NCBI GenBank assembly: GCA_938041275.1
Contig: CALISH010000155.1
Span: 1 to 7,537 of the forward strand
Length of the DNA stretch: 7,537 nt
Source of the DNA: an uncultured Solobacterium sp.
GTDB lineage: Bacteria; Bacillota_I; Bacilli_A; Erysipelotrichales; Erysipelotrichaceae
Direction of reading: 5' to 3'
The position numbers and the translations under genes were made by a program. This document shows positions 7,101 through 7,537 of the stretch, one piece after another. The stretch's first letter is position 1. The number at the start of each line of letters is the position of its first letter. The notes under the pieces were generated by a model that searched no databases, was not told the DNA's origin, and saw only the letters and a list, made by a program, of their open reading frames with translations.

Positions 7101-7489
7101 CATGTTTTGAACAAATACCAACAAGATTATTTAACGCAGATGATTTAACATTCCTAAATCTCTCTTCAACAGAGTTAAAACATCTACTGGCATTCGGCGA
7201 TTCAGATATATATCACCAAGCTGTAGAAGGTGAAATTCATCACGAGTATCCTTTCTATGTACAAACAGAGAAAGAAAAGATACATGGTATCATGGACTTT
7301 GTGTCAATCTTAGAAGATAGAATTATTCTGATTGATTTTAAGACGGATAACGCAGAATTATCTAAGATTAAATCGTTGTATACAGAACAGATCAATACAT
7401 ATAGAAAAGCACTACAGCTAATTTACCCAAATAAAACAATTGATGCATATGCATGGTCAGTACATCATGATAAAGCTTTAGAAATTTAA
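4166..7489 (+). CDS. addA: AddA, ATP-dependent helicase/nuclease subunit A
   Basis: AddA is the 3'-to-5' motor of the AddAB (RexAB) complex and carries a second nuclease that cuts the 3'-ended strand. All superfamily 1A helicase motifs are readable: Q-motif LSAEQ (9-13); Walker A ASAGAGKT (28-35); Ia LALTFTEAAASEMKKR (59-74); TTIDSFC (113-119); Walker B IDEFQDT (422-428); motif III VGDTKQSIYRFRQA (448-461); IV LSRNYRSD (492-499); V TTIHHSKGLQY (781-791); VI LYVAVTRAVRRLYIV (857-871). The C-terminal nuclease shows GTHIHACFEQI (974-984), HEYPF (1026-1030), HGIMDF (1040-1045, D1044), LIDFKTD (1055-1061, D1057 and K1059) and QINTY (1075-1079). At 1,107 residues it is shorter than B. subtilis AddA (about 1,232) but no motif is lost. 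An eight-residue acidic run (558-565) lies between motifs IV and V, probably a surface loop. The start is set by an AAAGGAGGT site. The gene is transcribed with addB. Confidence 0.97.
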   Translation: MRISEKNQLSAEQSVACNSSGMGIVVSASAGAGKTKVLVSRLVKRCIEDNPRVPLSRILALTFTEAAASEMKKRVAQELNEIKQLAEKEEPVDQELIQYIDDQIIALASANITTIDSFCLSIIKKYYNIIGLDPATTENILSSGQNENIQRDAFMRALEYAYQISPQETIMLASYFSSRADDYDGLYDAVVKINRHAESSVDPDEWYQHALKMYPKKFDPTSSNNFTSFDAFDINIRKYFFASLYGQLAVLQRDIEILQELPEAINGRGKVIDNSVAFDTFLNIIQTLQAELMPEDEHSAYTFAIYQNYKQQIQMMDDTKLSSYKKENYPEHARAMDHLKKILKNMAEERLNEDDFVSDARDASIINTALINLSKNTYQNCIRIKQENTAMYFSDMERYAYEILKHENVAKVIRDNLQEVMIDEFQDTSKLQDTIIEMIASPNCIFRVGDTKQSIYRFRQAKPELMRSKLNESEKITQETIDTSMQSAKIILSRNYRSDARIIQFTNILFQKIMNVKESTEKYGEDDIVDWFPKNDSPDALIEFASYTPKNKTTIVSDDEDEDEDIKMIKANWIANKIIDTYNQEFELAKKNDTKLPSFHDFAILLRSHGDKPYLKAAFEAKGIPYSIDTREGFYRSELCQTVIALCTAMLDEEADSALFACMVSNLYNYSDEEIAKAKIRLGSIKAVAKEFGIYDDLQMYKEIADTYGIPRMLSELANHNTYFNRLNISQQSNFDYLFEMTVSAKYHSVAEFLNSLKAVEDEVSNEAVSKGSADDIVTVTTIHHSKGLQYKYVFLWSNAINQFRDSAEAVNVDDDLYLGLNFLCANPYRAKRKTIHKRAIEYKANLEDAEEFIRILYVAVTRAVRRLYIVDALPKPIPYRGKKFMLGDLLIRNGMSGLILSTMANEPIMKRVDIDPSWNVYLEHKETETVTELPHYGYTSVEEKEILTPSSTEFGSSLPALDLAETNAGREYGTHIHACFEQIPTRLFNADDLTFLNLSSTELKHLLAFGDSDIYHQAVEGEIHHEYPFYVQTEKEKIHGIMDFVSILEDRIILIDFKTDNAELSKIKSLYTEQINTYRKALQLIYPNKTIDAYAWSVHHDKALEI

Positions 7490-7523
7490 TAAGAGAAAAA
7501 GAGGCTGTAACGCATAACAGCCT
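7490..7523 (-). terminator. Hairpin after addA, with terminator polarity for a convergent minus-strand gene
   Basis: AGGCTGT (7502-7508) pairs with ACAGCCT (7517-7523) around an 8-base loop, starting 13 bases after the addA stop. On the plus strand the hairpin is followed by ATAAAATAAAATG, with no T-run. On the minus strand it is followed by CTTTTTCTCTT (7501-7491). It is therefore best read as an intrinsic terminator for a gene entering from beyond the right edge. It may still pause or stabilise the addBA transcript 3' end. The convergent gene lies outside the window. Confidence 0.6.
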
Positions 7524-7537
7524 ATAAAATAAAATGT

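Overview
The window is a 7.5-kb stretch of AT-rich chromosome from a low-GC Gram-positive bacterium (Bacillota). The evidence is an adjacent addB-addA pair, strong AGGAGG-type ribosome sites on two genes, and U-tract hairpin terminators. TGA is used as a stop codon for two of the genes, so the Mycoplasma code does not apply. The reduced AddB lacks iron-sulfur cysteines. That would fit Erysipelotrichia or Lactobacillales-like relatives, but this placement is an inference and not a measured phylogeny.

Layout, left to right. Bases 2-304 (+) are the last 100 codons of an SPL-family radical SAM protein whose catalytic part lies off the left edge. Bases 305-474 hold two facing intrinsic terminators, one for that gene and one for the convergent gene to its right. 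Bases 475-1296 (-) encode an unrecognised 273-residue cytosolic protein with an HELFH (HExxH) motif; its start is best placed at an ATG behind a GGAGG site. Bases 1297-1479 are a divergent promoter region with two short inverted repeats. Bases 1480-4179 (+) encode a short RexB-type AddB, and bases 4166-7489 (+) encode AddA. The two genes overlap by 14 bases and form one transcription unit. A hairpin follows addA at 7502-7523, with its T-tract on the minus strand.

AddA and AddB together form the Gram-positive counterpart of RecBCD. The complex unwinds and resects double-strand breaks so that RecA can load. Both PD-(D/E)XK nuclease sites look intact, as do all the AddA helicase motifs. AddB has no Walker A motif and none of the four Fe-S cysteines known from Bacillus AddB.

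Most of the window is ordinary core-genome DNA. No CRISPR array, tRNA, rRNA or insertion sequence was seen. The points most worth a second look are the HExxH-bearing unknown gene, the apparently leaderless addB start, the stripped-down AddB, and a sliding-clamp-like QLSFF tail on the radical SAM protein.
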